Assembly: GCA_035268685.1 (NCBI GenBank)
Contig: DATFKK010000012.1
Location: forward strand, 1-36,520
DNA: 36,520 nucleotides
Source: Candidatus Krumholzibacteriia bacterium
Lineage (GTDB): Bacteria > Krumholzibacteriota > Krumholzibacteriia > JAJRXK01
Reading direction: 5' to 3'
Below, one piece after another: positions 1-9,019 of the stretch. The notes beneath the pieces were generated by a model. That model made no database searches and had not been told where the DNA came from. It saw only the letters and a program-made list of their open reading frames with translations. Positions within the stretch are counted from its first letter, which is position 1; each line of letters begins with the position of its first letter. The translations under genes and the position numbers were made by a program.

Positions 1-195
1 GCCCGCTCCCGGGCGGAGTATGCGGACCTCTACGCGACGCTCGCCGAACTCGGACCCCCCATCGACCGCTACTTCGACCAGGTGCTGGTGAACGCCGAGG
101 ATCCTCGGTTGCGGGCGAACCGGCTGGGCTTCCTCGAGGAGATTCACTATCTGTTCACTCGCTTCGCCGACCTGAGTCGTATCGCTCCCCGTTGA
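1..195 (+). CDS. glyS: Glycyl-tRNA synthetase beta subunit, C-terminal end (partial)
   Basis: The window opens inside a gene; only the last 64 codons and the TGA stop are present. The translation contains YFDQVLVNAEDPRLRANRL followed by a helix with LFTRFADLSRI. This is the usual end of the beta subunit of bacterial alpha2/beta2 glycyl-tRNA synthetase, in its DALR-type anticodon-binding helical domain (compare the family pattern FD-V-V-aED--LR-NRL--L). The beta subunit binds tRNA(Gly) and works with the catalytic alpha subunit, which is usually encoded just upstream and so would lie outside this window. The match rests on a short stretch, but the motif is distinctive. No other DALR-domain synthetase fits as well. 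Confidence 0.85.
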   Translation, partial: ARSRAEYADLYATLAELGPPIDRYFDQVLVNAEDPRLRANRLGFLEEIHYLFTRFADLSRIAPR

Positions 196-258
196 TCCCC
201 GCGATGGCTCCGTTCGTCCCCTGCGTCTCGGATCGGGGACGCGGGGTGTCCTCGTTGC

Positions 259-288
259 TTGACAGCGCCGTCACGAGTCCGCTACGGT
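259..288 (+). promoter_or_regulatory. Probable sigma70-type promoter for the 549 gene
   Basis: There is a perfect TTGACA at 259-264, an 18-base spacer, and TACGGT (TAnnnT pattern) at 283-288. The same architecture recurs before other transcription units here. It would start transcription near 295 and give a long leader. The -10 is weak, so a second promoter closer to the gene is possible. Confidence 0.45.
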
Positions 289-451
289 TTCATGTGCGAC
301 TCAGGGCAAGCAGCACCCGGGACCGTGTTTCGCCGGACACGACCCTTCCCTCTTTCAGAGGCCGTTACTCGACACCGAAGTGGAATCCTTGCGAGGAGAC
401 CGCTTCACCCGGTCCGAGCTCCCATCTCCGGGAGCAAGGGGATCACGTGCT

Positions 452-504
452 GATTGCCACCCCTATGTGCCGATCTCGCCTCTCGCCGGGCTCGGTCGGC
501 AATC
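452..504 (+). promoter_or_regulatory. Leader RNA with two competing stems
   Basis: GATTGCC (452-458) is exactly complementary to GGCAATC (498-504). TGCCGA (468-473) is exactly complementary to TCGGCA (496-501). The two stems share the 3' strand and cannot form together. The element ends about 45 bases before the start codon at 549. It could be an mRNA stability or attenuation structure, or chance in GC-rich DNA. It matches no riboswitch class I know. Confidence 0.25.
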
Positions 505-548
505 TCTTTCACACCTTCGCCATCTACCCAACGATGGGGGGACAAAGC

Positions 549-3500
549 ATGAAGCGATTTCTGTCGCTGACGTTGTGCCTCGTGATGGTCACCGCCGCCG
601 GCACGGCAATGGCCGCCACGGAGAGCACCCCGACGGATGTCAGCGAGCTGCACTTCGCGGTGCAGGGTGAGGGCACGGTCCTCACCAGCGCCACGAGCAG
701 CCAGAGCCTCCTTCTACGCGAGGCCGCTGGCCCTGACACCTTCGATCTCTACGGCGGTGAGCGGAATCTCGTCCGCGACCCCGACGGCGTCCCCGGTTCC
801 GGTGACGAGTACGTCGAGGGTAAGTTCGAGGACCCGCTGGGCGTGAGCCCGCGCGGCCTGAGCCCGAATCCTGGCGACTGGACCGGCGTCGATCTGACCG
901 ATACGCCGAACTTCTTCCAGGTGAGCACCTTCAACGCCGAGAACCTGAACGGCAACGGTGCGAGCAACAACGCCATGTGGTCGGGTCTCGAGGCGGGCAT
1001 TCCGGCGACCGTGGGCTGGAGCAACCCTCCGGGCTACGGCAACAACTGGAATGACGTCCTGTTGTACAGGTCGGCGCCTCTGGCCGACCCGACCGTGGGT
1101 CAGACCGTCAACCTCGACTTCTTCTTCAACTACGACACGGAGGCTGGCTTCGACTTCGTGAACGTCGAGTACGACTCGGCGGGCACCTGGACGAGCATCT
1201 ACCAGCAGTCCGGTACCAACAAGGACACCACGACGGGCGTCTTCCCGAGCCCGGGCGTGCAGTTCGCGAACGTGGCCACCGGTTCGATCGTGTACGCGGG
1301 GAACGACTACGCCGGCCCGAACGGCGACGAGATCCGGATCCGCATCCGCTTCGAGTCGGACGGTGCGTTCTCGGACGAGGACGGCGACTTCGTGGGCAAC
1401 GGCGCCATGCAGGTCGACGACATCACCGTCACCAGCAGCCTCGGCACCGAGTTCGAGGACTTCGAGGGCGGCGCTCCCTACCTGTGGAACCCGGACAAGT
1501 CGCCCTTCGCGGGTAACTTCGCTGCCGTGTTCGCTCGTATCACGGACATCGATCCGTGCGCCGAGAACCTGACCCCGATGGTCGGCTTCATCGACTTCGG
1601 CCAGGAGCCCGACAACGGTCCGGGCGTCAATGGTCTCGCCAGCACCGGCGGCACCACCTCGGACAACTGGGCCTACGGGATCCCGGGCGGCTTCGTGTAC
1701 AACTACAACGGCGGCCTGACCCTCGGCGAAGTCAACATGAACAACGAGGTCTGGAGTCCCGAGTTCGATTGGGACCTTCCGGGCACCGCCGATGACGGTG
1801 CCGACGTCTCGGGTTCGGCCTACTCCTTCACGGTGTGGCGCCACAACCCGCTGTCGAACGGCATCTTCTACGTCTGGCACGTTCGTTCCCAGGTCGGTGG
1901 TATCTGGGGCGAATGGGTCGACCGCAACTTCGTGTACTTCAGCGCGACGGGTGAGTACCTCCCGACGGCGAACAACACGACCGATCTGATTCCGCAGGGT
2001 GCGGAGAAGGTCCAGGTGGCGCTCGGTAGCACCGACCTGGCTACGAACTTCGCCTTCCCGGGCGCGGATGCCACGCCGGCTCCGCTCTTCGACGACGTGC
2101 GGTTCTACAAGTACCGCATCGGCGGCATCAGCTTCGCCACCCGCGCCATCGATCTGGCCAACGACGGCTTCCCCGTCAGCGGTGAGATCAGCGCGGCCGA
2201 CCAGGCCTCCCGTGACCTGCTGGACGTGCCCTTCGACATGGCGCGTGACATCAGTTCGGGCGACCTGAACGTTCCCGGTGACTCGGTCATCTTCGACGCC
2301 AGTGCTGTGATTGCCGGAACGGCGATCCAGGACCTGCGGATGAAGTGGGCCCTGCGCCTGAACCCCACGTTCGAGAACGCCATTCGTACCGCTCCGGCGC
2401 GTGCGAAGGACGAGAACGTGGTGACCGGGACCATCGTCAACGGGTCCGAGGTCTGGACGGGTGACTCCCTTGCGGACAGCGCCGTCGGCTCGGCCGGGAC
2501 CGTCTCCGAGGAGACCTTCTTCGTGGACCTGCCCGACGAGGACTTCATGTACCCGGGTGACGTCCTGCACTACTACATCGAAGCCACCGACAGTGACGGC
2601 CGCGTGACCACGCTGCCGGGCAACATCGACGGCTTCGGTCAGTGGGACCCCAACGGTCAGAGCGACTACAGCCGTACCTACACGGTCCGCGCTCTGCCGT
2701 CGATCACCAGTCCTGCCGGTGATCAGCCGAGCGTCCTGGTCTACAACGACTTCGGTCGCCGTGGTGGTGAGAACGACTTCGTGAGTGCGTTCAGCCAGCT
2801 CGGTCTGCTCGAGGGTCGTGACTGGGACAGCTACACCACCCAGGGCCCGAGCTCTGGTGTGTCGAACGGTATCGGTTCGGCTGGTGTCAACAACTCGCTG
2901 GGTGATCGTCGCGGCCACGGTGCCACGGCCGACCAGCTCGCGGGTTACAGCACCATCGTGTACCTGTCGGGTAACCTGAACACCCAGCTGATCAGCGACG
3001 GTTCGAACACCGGTCAGAACGACAAGAGCCCGGATCTTCTCGTGATGACCAGCTGGAAGAACCTCACCGGTCAGCGGAACACGGTGTACTTCGGTGACTT
3101 CATCGGTTCGGCTCTGCTGAACGACAGCCCGAGCGAGGGTGGCGTCTACCTGCAGACCGTCATGGGTATCGCCGTGAACGGTACCGACGTCCGTCCGGAC
3201 ATCGGTGGTCAGACCGCTCCGGTCGTCCAGCCGACGGGTGACGTGGCCGGCTTCAACACCGAGTTCATCGCGTTCGGTGGCTGCTTCGGCATCAACACCT
3301 TCGACAACATCGCGCCGGTCGGTGCTGGTTCCGCGAGGTCGCATGGCTTCGTGGATCCGGGCTCCGGTACGTTGTTCCCGGGTATCGCCGCGGGTGTCGT
3401 GTTCGACCGCGTGTCGGGCATCGACCGCAAGGTGGACATCACCTTCCCGTTCGGCTTCCTGTACCTGTTCGACAACGTGTCGCGTGCGGTGCCGGGTGTG

Positions 3501-3869
3501 AGCTCTCGCACCCTGCTGCTCGAAGAGATCCTGGCCTACCTGGGTGAGAACCCGGGCATCCCGGGTGATGCGACGGCCGCTCCGAGTGCTCGCAAGGCCG
3601 AGCTCTCGGTCGCTCCGAACCCGTTCAACCCCAAGACCACGGTCAGCTTCGCCCTGCCGAAGGCGGGCATGGAGGCCAAGGTCAAGGTGTTCAACGTCCG
3701 GGGTGAGCTGGTCAAGACGCTGCACGACGGCGTTGCCCAGACCGCTGATCTGAACCTCGAGTGGAATGGTCGGGACGACCGTGGCGCCAGCGTCGCCAGC
3801 GGTGTGTACCTGGTCAAGGCCATCACCGAGGGCTTCAGCGACACCAAGAAGGCCGTGCTCGTGAAGTAG
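549..3869 (+). CDS. Large exported protein with jelly-roll-like, Rossmann-like and C-terminal FlgD-like domains
   Basis: This is an 1106-residue secreted protein of unknown substrate. The chosen ATG is followed by a clear signal peptide (MKRFLSLTLCLVMVTAAG, cleavage after AMA at residue 22) and preceded by a GGGGGA ribosome site; the frame stays open upstream but without export features. Around residues 165-300 a beta-rich segment (NLDFFFNYDTEAGFDFVNVEY) resembles the MAM/jelly-roll modules of immune-inhibitor-A-like proteins. Around 720-960 a segment starting PSVLVYNDFG and including STIVYLSGNLN has the alternation of a GATase-like Rossmann domain. The last ~90 residues (SVAPNPFNPKTTVSF to the end, with VFNVRGELVKTL and SGVYLVKA) are a FlgD-like/type-A-sorting-like Ig domain, common on FCB-group exported proteins. 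I see no catalytic triad. It has its own promoter and a strong terminator, so it is probably monocistronic and well expressed. Confidence 0.75.
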   Translation: MKRFLSLTLCLVMVTAAGTAMAATESTPTDVSELHFAVQGEGTVLTSATSSQSLLLREAAGPDTFDLYGGERNLVRDPDGVPGSGDEYVEGKFEDPLGVSPRGLSPNPGDWTGVDLTDTPNFFQVSTFNAENLNGNGASNNAMWSGLEAGIPATVGWSNPPGYGNNWNDVLLYRSAPLADPTVGQTVNLDFFFNYDTEAGFDFVNVEYDSAGTWTSIYQQSGTNKDTTTGVFPSPGVQFANVATGSIVYAGNDYAGPNGDEIRIRIRFESDGAFSDEDGDFVGNGAMQVDDITVTSSLGTEFEDFEGGAPYLWNPDKSPFAGNFAAVFARITDIDPCAENLTPMVGFIDFGQEPDNGPGVNGLASTGGTTSDNWAYGIPGGFVYNYNGGLTLGEVNMNNEVWSPEFDWDLPGTADDGADVSGSAYSFTVWRHNPLSNGIFYVWHVRSQVGGIWGEWVDRNFVYFSATGEYLPTANNTTDLIPQGAEKVQVALGSTDLATNFAFPGADATPAPLFDDVRFYKYRIGGISFATRAIDLANDGFPVSGEISAADQASRDLLDVPFDMARDISSGDLNVPGDSVIFDASAVIAGTAIQDLRMKWALRLNPTFENAIRTAPARAKDENVVTGTIVNGSEVWTGDSLADSAVGSAGTVSEETFFVDLPDEDFMYPGDVLHYYIEATDSDGRVTTLPGNIDGFGQWDPNGQSDYSRTYTVRALPSITSPAGDQPSVLVYNDFGRRGGENDFVSAFSQLGLLEGRDWDSYTTQGPSSGVSNGIGSAGVNNSLGDRRGHGATADQLAGYSTIVYLSGNLNTQLISDGSNTGQNDKSPDLLVMTSWKNLTGQRNTVYFGDFIGSALLNDSPSEGGVYLQTVMGIAVNGTDVRPDIGGQTAPVVQPTGDVAGFNTEFIAFGGCFGINTFDNIAPVGAGSARSHGFVDPGSGTLFPGIAAGVVFDRVSGIDRKVDITFPFGFLYLFDNVSRAVPGVSSRTLLLEEILAYLGENPGIPGDATAAPSARKAELSVAPNPFNPKTTVSFALPKAGMEAKVKVFNVRGELVKTLHDGVAQTADLNLEWNGRDDRGASVASGVYLVKAITEGFSDTKKAVLVK

Positions 3870-3906
3870 TCACGATCCGGCTGGATCGTGGATCCTCGGA
3901 TCCACG

Positions 3907-3943
3907 CGATCGGCGGGGCTTCGGCCCCGCCGATCGTCTTTTT
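3907..3943 (+). terminator. Strong intrinsic terminator with UUCG tetraloop
   Basis: A perfect 13-bp stem (3907-3919 with 3924-3936) closes on a TTCG loop (3920-3923) flanked by a C-G pair, the very stable cUUCGg form. It is followed by the T-rich TCTTTTT tract (3937-3943). It sits 37 bases after the stop of the first exported-protein gene and should end that transcript. Confidence 0.9.
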
Positions 3944-4042
3944 GGCCCCCGTGGCCACACGGGCCCGCCGGCCGAGCCCCCGGACACGGCAAGTCACGGG
4001 GATTCAAGGACTTGAGCTCACGATTGTGCCGGTCCCGAGCGG

Positions 4043-4072
4043 TTGACAGGCCTTCTCGCGCGCCCCTATATT
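4043..4072 (+). promoter_or_regulatory. Sigma70-type promoter for the lipoprotein operon
   Basis: TTGACA (4043-4048), an 18-base spacer and TATATT (4067-4072) form the best promoter match in the window. The A/T-rich -10 stands out from the GC-rich surroundings. Expected start of transcription is near 4079, about 100 nt before the GTG at 4182. Confidence 0.75.
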
Positions 4073-4181
4073 TCAGCGTCTTGTTTCCGGAGACGGGTCT
4101 TCGCCCCCGGAAGCGCCTCCATCCGTCCGTCGTCCTCGCCCGCTGCGCAGGTGACGCCCGTCGCCCGAGGGGATCTGGAAC

Positions 4182-6458
4182 GTGAAGAAGCGTCGCAACG
4201 AGTCGGCTTTCGCATCCGGCGCACTCGTCCTCATGCTGTCGTTGACCCTCTTCTACGGCTGCCGGGCCTTCGACCCGGAGCCGGTGGTGGTGAATCGTCC
4301 TCCGGACACCTTCGTGATCGGGGCTCCGGCCGAGACCACCGGAACGGGATTCCGGCGGCATCTGTACTGGTACGGAACCGACCGTGACGGGGACGTGGTG
4401 CAGTTCATCTACGCGATCATGGACACCTCGGTGCGCGACCCCGAGGACCCGACGACCGACGAGGAGAACGAGCGCTTCAACCCCGCCGACGACATCACGA
4501 CCGTCACCGAGAACGAAGGCTTCGTGGGGTGGACCACCCGGACGGACTCGGTCTTCGTCTTCACGGTCGACCGGGAATCGGGGATCCAGAAGGAGATCAC
4601 CTTCCACATCGTGTCGGTCGACGATCGTGGGGCGATCGATCCCACGCCCGCGCGTCTGCGATTCTTCAACAACGCCAACGGCACACCGCGCATCAAGTTC
4701 CGCGTGTACATGAACGTGGATCCCCAGACCGGCGAGGGCGGCGAGCTGCGCTGGGTGGGTGAGCCCCGCCGCGGCCCCGACGCCGAGTCCCCGGAGCAGA
4801 CGACCCAACCGTTCGTGGGGTTCCAGAAGCCTTTCCGGATCGAGTGGGAGGCGAGCAGCCCGAACGTTGCCCCCGAGTTCCCCGATCCGATCCTCGGTTA
4901 CCGGTACAAGGCCCAGCAGGGAGCGTCCCTGCCCTTCATTCCCGACGTCGATTCGTTGAACAACAAGCTCTTCGGTGACACGCAGAGCTTCTTCTACGCG
5001 AACGCGATCGCGCAGGACACCGAGGACGAGACCTGCAATCCCAGGAGTGCGATCGGTTGCGACGTGTCGACCTTCCGGTTCCGGTCGGGGTCCTACGTGT
5101 TGTCGGTCGAGACCATCGATCGGGCCCTGGTGCAGAACCGTACCGAGGACGGCCAGCTCCGCTTCTCCGTGAACTACCCCCCGCAGACCGTCCTCGATCC
5201 CGTGGCCAACTTCGTGGTCCGGGACCAGTCCGGGACGGTGACGGCCTCTGGGACCTTCGAGGACGGCGATCGCATTCCGTACCGGTCCGAGGTCACGTTC
5301 GTCAGCACGGGCTTCGATCGGTTCCCCGAGACCCTTCCCGACGGTGTGCCCGACGACATCCTGTGTTGCGACGAGCCCTTCGAGTTCGATCCGACCGATC
5401 CGGAGAACAGTCCGGTCCTCGAGGTCGAGTTCCAGGAACGCATCGCGGTCAAGAAGTTCAGCGACGTCGACGAGAGGCCGATCGAGTTCGCGTCCCAGTT
5501 CGGCATTCCGAATCCGTCGGGCGTGGTGAGTTTCGAGGTCGCTCCCTACGAGTACACATACATCGCGGGGACCGTGGACGAACTCGAGCGTCGTGACAAC
5601 GAACCGTCGGAATTCCGGTTCGACGTCGGGTTCCCGCCGCAGATCGTGCCCGAGCAGACCATTCCGAACGAAGCGACGGGCGAGAATCGGGTGGTGGCCG
5701 GGACCGCGGGTGCCGTGCTCGAGGGTTCGACCTGGGCGGCGTCGCGGTTCCGCAACGGCGTGTTCCTCAAGGTGCCGGGGATCGAGTGCGGCGGGCGCCT
5801 GCTCTTCGAGCCGGCTCCGTCGGACACCGCGGGCCGGAACTACGAGGTCTTCATCGGCTTCACCTACGAGTACTTCCCGGTCCTGGCCGCCGCGAACGAC
5901 GATCGCGATCCGCGGGGCACCGTTCGTGCCTGGAGCTACTCCATCAATTCGGAGAACGATCCGGAGAACCAGATCGAGGATGCGCTCGAGAGCCGGGATC
6001 TGACCTTCTTCGTCGACGGATCCTCGCCCAATTTCCTCGACTTCTCCGCGCCGGTGATCGACGACGATCCGAATCAGACCCTCGACTTCTGGGTCCCCTT
6101 CAACCTCTTCTCGCGCCCCGGCGACTTCGACCAGGGGGTCGGCAGTTCGGGCAACGACGAGAACGCGACCTCCCGCGGCGTCGGGTGTCTGATCCTGAAG
6201 CAGATGGGCGAGATGAAGCTCCGCTTCCGCGGACGCGTGACCGGAACCGAAGCCAACATGCCCCTGTACCTGAACCGCGATGCCGACGGGAATCCGGTGA
6301 CCGTATCGGAGGACATTTCGCCCTTCGGCGCGAAGTCCGGTGTGTTCGACGTCGATTTCTTCATCTACGCCGGGATCGACACCGACGGCGACGGCACTCC
6401 CGATCGTTTCTGGCCCGACGAGCAGGCGCTCGGCGACGGGGCCGGAGCGAGGCGGTGA
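4182..6458 (+). CDS. Large surface lipoprotein, first of a paralogous pair
   Basis: This is a 758-residue predicted lipoprotein of unknown function. Translation starts at a GTG after a GAGGGGAT ribosome site. The N-terminus is Lys/Arg-rich, then hydrophobic, then LTLFYGC with the lipobox cysteine at residue 27. The mature part begins with a PPDT-V motif followed by LYWYGTDRDGDVVQFIYAIMD and, further on, DDRGAIDPTPARLRF. This looks like a fibronectin/Ig-type beta domain of the kind found in FCB surface proteins. Cysteine pairs (DDILCCDEP; ETCNPRSAIGC) suggest disulfides outside the cytoplasm. No enzyme motif is visible. The first ~150 residues match the start of the next gene, so the two are paralogues and probably have related structural or binding roles. 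It is first in a three-gene unit ending at 11557. Confidence 0.7.
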   Translation: MKKRRNESAFASGALVLMLSLTLFYGCRAFDPEPVVVNRPPDTFVIGAPAETTGTGFRRHLYWYGTDRDGDVVQFIYAIMDTSVRDPEDPTTDEENERFNPADDITTVTENEGFVGWTTRTDSVFVFTVDRESGIQKEITFHIVSVDDRGAIDPTPARLRFFNNANGTPRIKFRVYMNVDPQTGEGGELRWVGEPRRGPDAESPEQTTQPFVGFQKPFRIEWEASSPNVAPEFPDPILGYRYKAQQGASLPFIPDVDSLNNKLFGDTQSFFYANAIAQDTEDETCNPRSAIGCDVSTFRFRSGSYVLSVETIDRALVQNRTEDGQLRFSVNYPPQTVLDPVANFVVRDQSGTVTASGTFEDGDRIPYRSEVTFVSTGFDRFPETLPDGVPDDILCCDEPFEFDPTDPENSPVLEVEFQERIAVKKFSDVDERPIEFASQFGIPNPSGVVSFEVAPYEYTYIAGTVDELERRDNEPSEFRFDVGFPPQIVPEQTIPNEATGENRVVAGTAGAVLEGSTWAASRFRNGVFLKVPGIECGGRLLFEPAPSDTAGRNYEVFIGFTYEYFPVLAAANDDRDPRGTVRAWSYSINSENDPENQIEDALESRDLTFFVDGSSPNFLDFSAPVIDDDPNQTLDFWVPFNLFSRPGDFDQGVGSSGNDENATSRGVGCLILKQMGEMKLRFRGRVTGTEANMPLYLNRDADGNPVTVSEDISPFGAKSGVFDVDFFIYAGIDTDGDGTPDRFWPDEQALGDGAGARR

Positions 6459-6531
6459 GTGCATGTGCACGGTTCGACCGGCGGCCCCCGCGCGTGCCCC
6501 CCGAGAACGACTCGGTGACGAGAGGAGCATC

Positions 6532-8982
6532 ATGAGCAAGCCCTCCGGATTCCTACTGATCGCGCTGGGACTCGTATTCCTGGTGACCGGTTGTTCCGAC
6601 GACGCCCTGATCGGCGAGCGCGTTCCGAACTCGCCCCCCGACACGCAGGTCGAGGCGACTCCGCCCAATCTCGGGGCCGCGTCTTTCAGCATCGACTTGT
6701 TCTGGTCGGGCAGCGACCCCGACGGTTCGGTGGTCGGATACGAGTGGATCATCACCGACAACGGCCCCGACAACATCCTGGCGCCGGCGGACACCACCGG
6801 GGAGTGGAACTACACCGAGGTCTCCGATTCGACCTTCATCGTGGCGGCGGACATCCCGGAGTTCGACCCGGACGTCGAGAACCCGCAGCTGGACGACCCG
6901 AAGGACATCCGTTTCTGGCAGACGCACACCTTCCTCATCCGGGCGATCGACGATCGCGGACAGCGTGATCCGAGCCCGGCCAACGTGAGCTTCACCGCGA
7001 CGACCCTGGCCCCGCGGGTGGACATCAACGAGCCGATCGTCCCTTCGACGCCGACCTGCGTGGAGGGTCCGCTCGCGCTCTCGTTCGGCTGGGAGGCCGA
7101 GGATCCCGACAACCAGCAGGGAGGCGTCGCGGACGTCCGGTACCTGCTGCTGGAGGTCGGCGGGCCGGACGTCGCGTGCCTGACCGACACCCGGTTCAAC
7201 GAGAACAATCCGGTCGCCAGCGCGCCCGAGACCGCGTGGAGCGAGTGGATTCCCTACGACGCCGGTGAGGACAGTGGGCGCGTGAAGCGCTTCCCGATCC
7301 TCGAACAGCCGGTGGGGACATCCTTCCTCTTCGCCGTCCAGGCCCGCGACGTCGCTGGTGCGGTCACGCCCACCTTCGAGTGGGGCGTGAACGTGCGCCA
7401 CGTGAAGACCACGCGGAACAAGTTCCCCCTGCTGACCGTGACCGAGAGCAACCTGGGTACGATCACGTCGGCGGGAACTGCGGCCCTGCAGCGATTCGAC
7501 ATCGTGGCGGGTCAGCCGTTGGAATTCGCGTGGAGTGCCGACGCGAGCGCCTACGGCGGGGTGGTCGAGGAATTCCGGTACGGGTTCGAGGTGGTCGATC
7601 CCAACGACGAGGAAGATCCGAACTGGGCCGTGCCGTGGGGGCCGGCCTGGAGGAGTGCCAGGCGCCCCACGGGGTACTCCCAGGGCTCGCCGAACTTCGT
7701 CGTGCAGGTGCGTGACAACTCCGGCTCGATCTCGCGCGTGACCTATCAGTTCCAGGTCATCCAGATCAAGGCGCGCAAGGACCAGCGGCCGTTGCTGATC
7801 GTCGACGACGACACGATCGTGGGTCAGCTGCCGACGGAAGAGACGATCCGGACCGATCGGCTCTGGGACGAGCAGTGGCGCCGTGCCCTGCTCGGGGTGC
7901 AGGGCTTCGCGTCGGCCAGCGACGTCATCGACACGCAGTTCGACTCGAATCGATTGACCTTCTCGCTGATCAACGACTATCGGGCCGTGATCTGGCTGCT
8001 GCGCAGCGGTCAGGCCTCGTTCATGACCACCCGTTTCGCACCGCCCAGCCCCGATGGTCAGCGGTTCAACTGGCTCGAGATCTACCAGAAGTTCGTGGGC
8101 AACGTCATGCTGGTGGGCCCGGCGTCGGCGACGCAGTCGATCCAGACGAACAACCAGACCTTCTCGACCTACACGCGGCCCCTGATCCTGAACACCTCGG
8201 AGCGCCCGACCGCGGGCCTGGGTACCACGGAGGATGCGCAGGGTCGCACGGTGAACGTCGGCACCCTGCGCTATCCGTACACGTCCTGGTGTCTCGACAC
8301 CGTCGACCAGGTGCGGCCCACCCAGGGTTCGATCTTCGGCGAGACCAGCAGCCGGCGTCGTCTCCTGCGGTGCGACAGCTATACGTACGCCCGGCTTTCG
8401 GCGGACTTCGTGTCGAGGTTCCGGCCGACCGAGCAGGAGGTCACCAGCCTGCAGCCGACCGAGATCCGACTGAAGGCGGGGGTGAACCCCGGCGAGCTGT
8501 CCGACGAGCTGAACACGCTTCAATCGGAGGCGAAGCTGGGCTCGGAGGAGTTCTACAACGTCAACGCGGCCAACCGGCCGCAGCTGATCACCGTGCGTGA
8601 TTGCCAGACGCCGATGTTCCTGGCGGTGGCCCGGATGGACGTCGACAACGAGGAGATCATGGAGCCCGAGGACCTGCCCGAGCGCTACCACATCGAGACC
8701 CAGGAGCGCCTGGTCGGCACCACGGAGTTCCCTCCCGGTTCCAACAACCTGGTCGAGGACTGCCCGGCCGTCACCGTCGACAGGCGGTCGACCTCGACCG
8801 TGACGGGGGCCCCGGTCGCCATCGCGAGCACCCAGTACGTGGAAGAAGAGACGAAGCAGGGAGGCACCCTGCTGACCGAGGACTACATCTGGGGCTTCAA
8901 CCCCTTGACCTTCGAGTCCGCGGAGTTCCGTTCCGCGATCGAATGGATTCTCCTGACCCGCTGGGGTCTGAACGACGAGTAG
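6532..8982 (+). CDS. Large surface lipoprotein with Rossmann-like region, second of the pair
   Basis: The ATG at 6532 follows AGAGGAG (6521-6527) and gives an 816-residue lipoprotein: a hydrophobic segment ends in LVTGC with the lipid-accepting cysteine at residue 21. The mature protein begins NSPPDTQVEATPP, then FWSGSDPDGSVVGYEWIITD and later IDDRGQRDPSPANVSF, closely echoing the upstream gene. Around residues 420-545 a stretch starting RPLLIVDDDTIVG and including LINDYRAVIWLLRSG resembles the GATase-like Rossmann module seen in the 549 protein, without a visible catalytic cysteine. The function is unknown; a cell-surface structural or binding role is inferred from domain style. The 73-base gap from the previous gene has no terminator, so co-transcription is likely. 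Confidence 0.7.
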   Translation: MSKPSGFLLIALGLVFLVTGCSDDALIGERVPNSPPDTQVEATPPNLGAASFSIDLFWSGSDPDGSVVGYEWIITDNGPDNILAPADTTGEWNYTEVSDSTFIVAADIPEFDPDVENPQLDDPKDIRFWQTHTFLIRAIDDRGQRDPSPANVSFTATTLAPRVDINEPIVPSTPTCVEGPLALSFGWEAEDPDNQQGGVADVRYLLLEVGGPDVACLTDTRFNENNPVASAPETAWSEWIPYDAGEDSGRVKRFPILEQPVGTSFLFAVQARDVAGAVTPTFEWGVNVRHVKTTRNKFPLLTVTESNLGTITSAGTAALQRFDIVAGQPLEFAWSADASAYGGVVEEFRYGFEVVDPNDEEDPNWAVPWGPAWRSARRPTGYSQGSPNFVVQVRDNSGSISRVTYQFQVIQIKARKDQRPLLIVDDDTIVGQLPTEETIRTDRLWDEQWRRALLGVQGFASASDVIDTQFDSNRLTFSLINDYRAVIWLLRSGQASFMTTRFAPPSPDGQRFNWLEIYQKFVGNVMLVGPASATQSIQTNNQTFSTYTRPLILNTSERPTAGLGTTEDAQGRTVNVGTLRYPYTSWCLDTVDQVRPTQGSIFGETSSRRRLLRCDSYTYARLSADFVSRFRPTEQEVTSLQPTEIRLKAGVNPGELSDELNTLQSEAKLGSEEFYNVNAANRPQLITVRDCQTPMFLAVARMDVDNEEIMEPEDLPERYHIETQERLVGTTEFPPGSNNLVEDCPAVTVDRRSTSTVTGAPVAIASTQYVEEETKQGGTLLTEDYIWGFNPLTFESAEFRSAIEWILLTRWGLNDE

Positions 8983-9019
8983 GGCGGTTCCGGATCGCCG
9001 GGACGCCGAGGAGCGACGA

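Larger units (their letters stand above)
196..548 (+). other. Non-coding leader region between glyS and the first exported-protein gene
   Basis: These 353 bases contain no gene I can support. An open frame runs through them in phase with the next gene, but its translation is Arg/Ser/Pro-rich and lies upstream of a good signal peptide. The region holds a probable sigma70 promoter (259-288), which would leave a leader of about 250 nt. Within that leader are a small hairpin (GCTCCC 418-423 with GGGAGC 430-435) and two mutually exclusive stems near 452-504. I see no convincing intrinsic terminator for glyS, only a loose GC-rich inverted repeat around 216-240. Confidence 0.6.
3870..4181 (+). other. 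Intergenic region with terminator, promoter and leader
   Basis: These 312 bases separate two transcription units. After the stop come a short hairpin (CACGATCC 3871-3878 with GGATCGTG 3883-3890) and a strong intrinsic terminator at 3907-3943. A consensus promoter lies at 4043-4072. The leader of about 100 nt carries an inverted repeat, TTCCGG 4085-4090 with CCGGAA 4107-4112, that could fold into a hairpin. I see no gene here. Confidence 0.7.

Noticed and set aside
216-240. GTCCCC...GGGGAC repeat after glyS as a terminator.
   Set aside because: The stem is six pairs with a 13-base loop and no following T-tract.
192-548. N-terminal extension of the first exported-protein gene, starting at 192.
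   Set aside because: The extension overlaps the glyS stop and the predicted promoter. A normal signal peptide and a good ribosome site place the start at 549.
714-3725. A very long open frame on the minus strand opposite the first exported-protein gene (about 1000 codons).
   Set aside because: Its translation is dominated by Arg, Val, Asp, Glu and His with no recognisable motif. Long antisense frames are expected opposite high-GC genes with strong third-position bias. The + strand gene has a signal peptide and a FlgD-like domain.
3871-3905. Overlapping small hairpins after the first exported-protein stop, considered as a separate terminator or a regulatory RNA.
   Set aside because: They lack a T-tract and are followed at once by the much stronger terminator at 3907-3943. 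They may only help protect the mRNA end.
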